42,831 nucleotides of DNA from an uncultured Eubacteriales bacterium. Lineage in GTDB: Bacteria; Bacillota; Clostridia; Christensenellales; Aristaeellaceae. The stretch covers positions 1-42,831 of the forward strand of contig CACWZP010000025.1 in NCBI GenBank assembly GCA_902765395.1. The letters run 5' to 3'. A program made the translations under genes and the position numbers. Numbering within the stretch: the first letter of the stretch is position 1; every line of letters starts with the position of its first letter. The notes beneath the pieces are model-generated. The model searched no databases, had not been told where the DNA came from, and saw only the letters and a program-made list of their open reading frames with translations. Shown here piece after piece: positions 41,357 to 42,831 of the stretch.

Positions 41357-41980
41357 ATGTATAGAGCTCAAGACTTCGAAAGCATGGCCGACGAGCAGGT
41401 CGTGAAGCTGGCCCAGGAGGGCGGCGACGGCGCGGCGCTGGAGTATCTGCTGAACAAGTACAAGAACTTCGTGCGCACCAAGGCCCGCAGCTATTTCCTG
41501 ATCGGCGCGGACCACGAGGACATCGTCCAGGAGGGCATGATCGGCCTGTACAAGGCCATCCGGGACTACCGGGCCGAGAAGCTGTCGTCCTTCCGGGCCT
41601 TTGCGGAGCTGTGCGTCACCCGCCAGATCATCACCGCCATCAAGACGGCCACCCGCCAGAAGCACATCCCGCTGAACAGCTATATCTCGCTGAACAAGCC
41701 CATCTACGAGGAGGACAGCGACCGCACGCTGCTGGACGTGATCACCGAGGAGGGCATGAGCAACCCCGAGGAGATGATCATCGACCGGGAGGACCTCTCC
41801 ATGATCGAGGGCAAGATCGGCCAGATGCTGTCCGACCTGGAGAAGGACGTGCTGGTGCGCTACATGGAGGGCAAGAGCTACGTGGAGATCGCGGACGAGA
41901 TGCACAGGCACGTGAAGTCCATCGACAACGCCCTGCAGCGGATCAAGCGGAAGCTGCTGAAGTACCTGGAGGAGAAGTAG
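41357..41980 (+). CDS. sigH: RNA polymerase sigma-H factor
   Basis: A 207-residue sigma factor of the Spo0H type, which directs early-sporulation and transition-phase genes. Region 2 (about 35-105) contains YKNFVRTKARSYFLIGADHEDIVQEGMIGLYKAIRDYR and FAELCVTRQIITAIKTATRQ, nearly family consensus. Region 4 (about 155-205) has LSDLEKDVLVRYMEGKSYVEIADEM...KSIDNALQRIKRKL. AGGAGG at 41339-41344 is about 12 nt from the ATG. The position after yacP and before tuf matches other Clostridia. It implies, but does not prove, a sporulation programme. Confidence 0.95.
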   Translation: MYRAQDFESMADEQVVKLAQEGGDGAALEYLLNKYKNFVRTKARSYFLIGADHEDIVQEGMIGLYKAIRDYRAEKLSSFRAFAELCVTRQIITAIKTATRQKHIPLNSYISLNKPIYEEDSDRTLLDVITEEGMSNPEEMIIDREDLSMIEGKIGQMLSDLEKDVLVRYMEGKSYVEIADEMHRHVKSIDNALQRIKRKLLKYLEEK

Positions 41981-41988
41981 GGAGACGG

Positions 41989-42015
41989 AGAGTGGAGAGT
42001 TAAGAGTGGAGAGTT
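41989..42015 (+). repeat. Tandem AGAGTGGAGAGTT words after sigH
   Basis: Two copies of AGAGTGGAGAGTT (41989-42001 and 42003-42015) lie just after the sigH stop codon. Further on, CGTCGTGGCAATCCGG (about 42043-42058) is a half REP-like element. The rest of 41981-42245 holds no gene I can support. Confidence 0.7.
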
Positions 42016-42245
42016 GACATGAAGAAAGCCAAAGAGCCGTATCGTCGTGGCAATCCGGTTCTCCTTGGGCAAGACAAATCCCGCAGGGATTTGCACCACA
42101 ACTCCACGCTCCATCCTTGAAGTTCCACTCCCGACTCTTTTCCGTCCACAGCGAACGCGGGTGCGCCGGCATGTTAACTTTTACGCAATGAATCGCCTAA
42201 ACTGTGCCCGGAAGGTGAATTTACGGGGAATTTGGCAAATTGTTG

Positions 42246-42274
42246 TTGACAAAACACCCCTTCATAGGTAAAAT
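42246..42274 (+). promoter_or_regulatory. Sigma-A promoter of tRNA-Gly (and probably tuf)
   Basis: Consensus TTGACA (42246-42251), 17 bp, TAAAAT (42269-42274). The tRNA starts 30 bp downstream, and no separate promoter is seen between the tRNA and tuf. Confidence 0.85.
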
Positions 42275-42303
42275 AGACTATGTGCGTATGAAGGCGGGAA
42301 TGC

Positions 42304-42377
42304 GCGGGTGTAGCTCAATGGCAGAGCTCCAGCTTCCCAAGCTGATCACGTGGGTTCGATTCCCATCACCCGCTCCA
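42304..42377 (+). tRNA. tRNA-Gly (anticodon CCC)
   Basis: A 74-nt cloverleaf with encoded CCA. The acceptor stem is GCGGGTG/CACCCGC, the D arm GCTCAATGGCAGAGC, the anticodon arm CCAGC-TTCCCAA-GCTGA with CCC at positions 34-36, and the T arm GTGGG-TTCGATT-CCCAT. The first pair of the anticodon stem is a C-A mismatch. It reads GGG codons. It lies 40 bp before tuf, likely co-transcribed. Confidence 0.93.
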
Positions 42378-42417
42378 TACAGAACAAAGCCATCATTATT
42401 ATAGGGAGGAATTTCCA

Positions 42418-42831
<414 letters not shown>

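Overview
The window is GC-rich bacterial chromosome that I read as Bacillota, class Clostridia, probably an uncultured gut-type lineage. The reasons are a CIRCE-controlled groES-groEL operon, the Gram-positive cluster mrnC-rlmB-yacP-sigH leading to tuf, an LCP-family wall ligase, the sporulation sigma factor SigH, Shine-Dalgarno sites of the GGAGG type, and many sigma-A promoters with 17-18 bp spacers. The order or genus cannot be fixed from the sequence alone.

Layout. 1-6.6 kb: an orphan 930-residue Sel1-repeat/RyR-like protein, an acyl-ACP thioesterase and the replication-repair ATPase RarA. 6.5-10.7 kb: a small DUF6465-like protein, groES-groEL and a ROK repressor. 11.3-20.1 kb: a membrane-anchored beta-propeller protein, a small secreted protein, an aldo/keto-reductase-like ferredoxin protein paired with a COG2509-type FAD dehydrogenase, a secreted WG-repeat protein, and a second ferredoxin aldo/keto reductase with an intact tetrad. 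20.3-25.8 kb: a PAS-GGDEF-EAL-PAS-PAS c-di-GMP phosphodiesterase, an orphan BMP-type binding protein and a HAD phosphatase. 26-33.3 kb: envelope genes (LCP ligase; polysaccharide deacetylase plus polyprenyl sugar-phosphotransferase) and a two-component system downstream of a secreted parvulin foldase with an acidic insert. 33.7-38.8 kb: argS and a moxR-DUF58-DUF4129 operon. 38.9-42.8 kb: mrnC, rlmB, yacP, sigH, tRNA-Gly(CCC) and the 5' part of tuf.

The most unusual content is between the genes. A modular dispersed repeat (module order E-A-B-C-D, about 400 bp when complete, both orientations) fills four of the five convergent intergenic spaces and part of others. It contains a bidirectional-terminator-like hairpin, an 88-nt block with inverted ends, and a two-hairpin motif whose first stem changes on both sides from copy to copy. 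A second hairpin family has a nearly constant 11-nt loop, TTGRATCARTG, on different but fully paired stems; two of its copies sit in a gap-free run of three hairpins downstream of argS, and a third lies between the response regulator and its kinase. Other repeats (REP-like inverted pairs, a 25-bp palindrome, AGAGTGGAGAGTT runs) are also present, and some appear to form gene 3' ends. There is no transposase, phage gene, CRISPR array or rRNA. I see no complete new multi-gene system; the best candidates for something undescribed are the structured repeats and the 930-residue protein.
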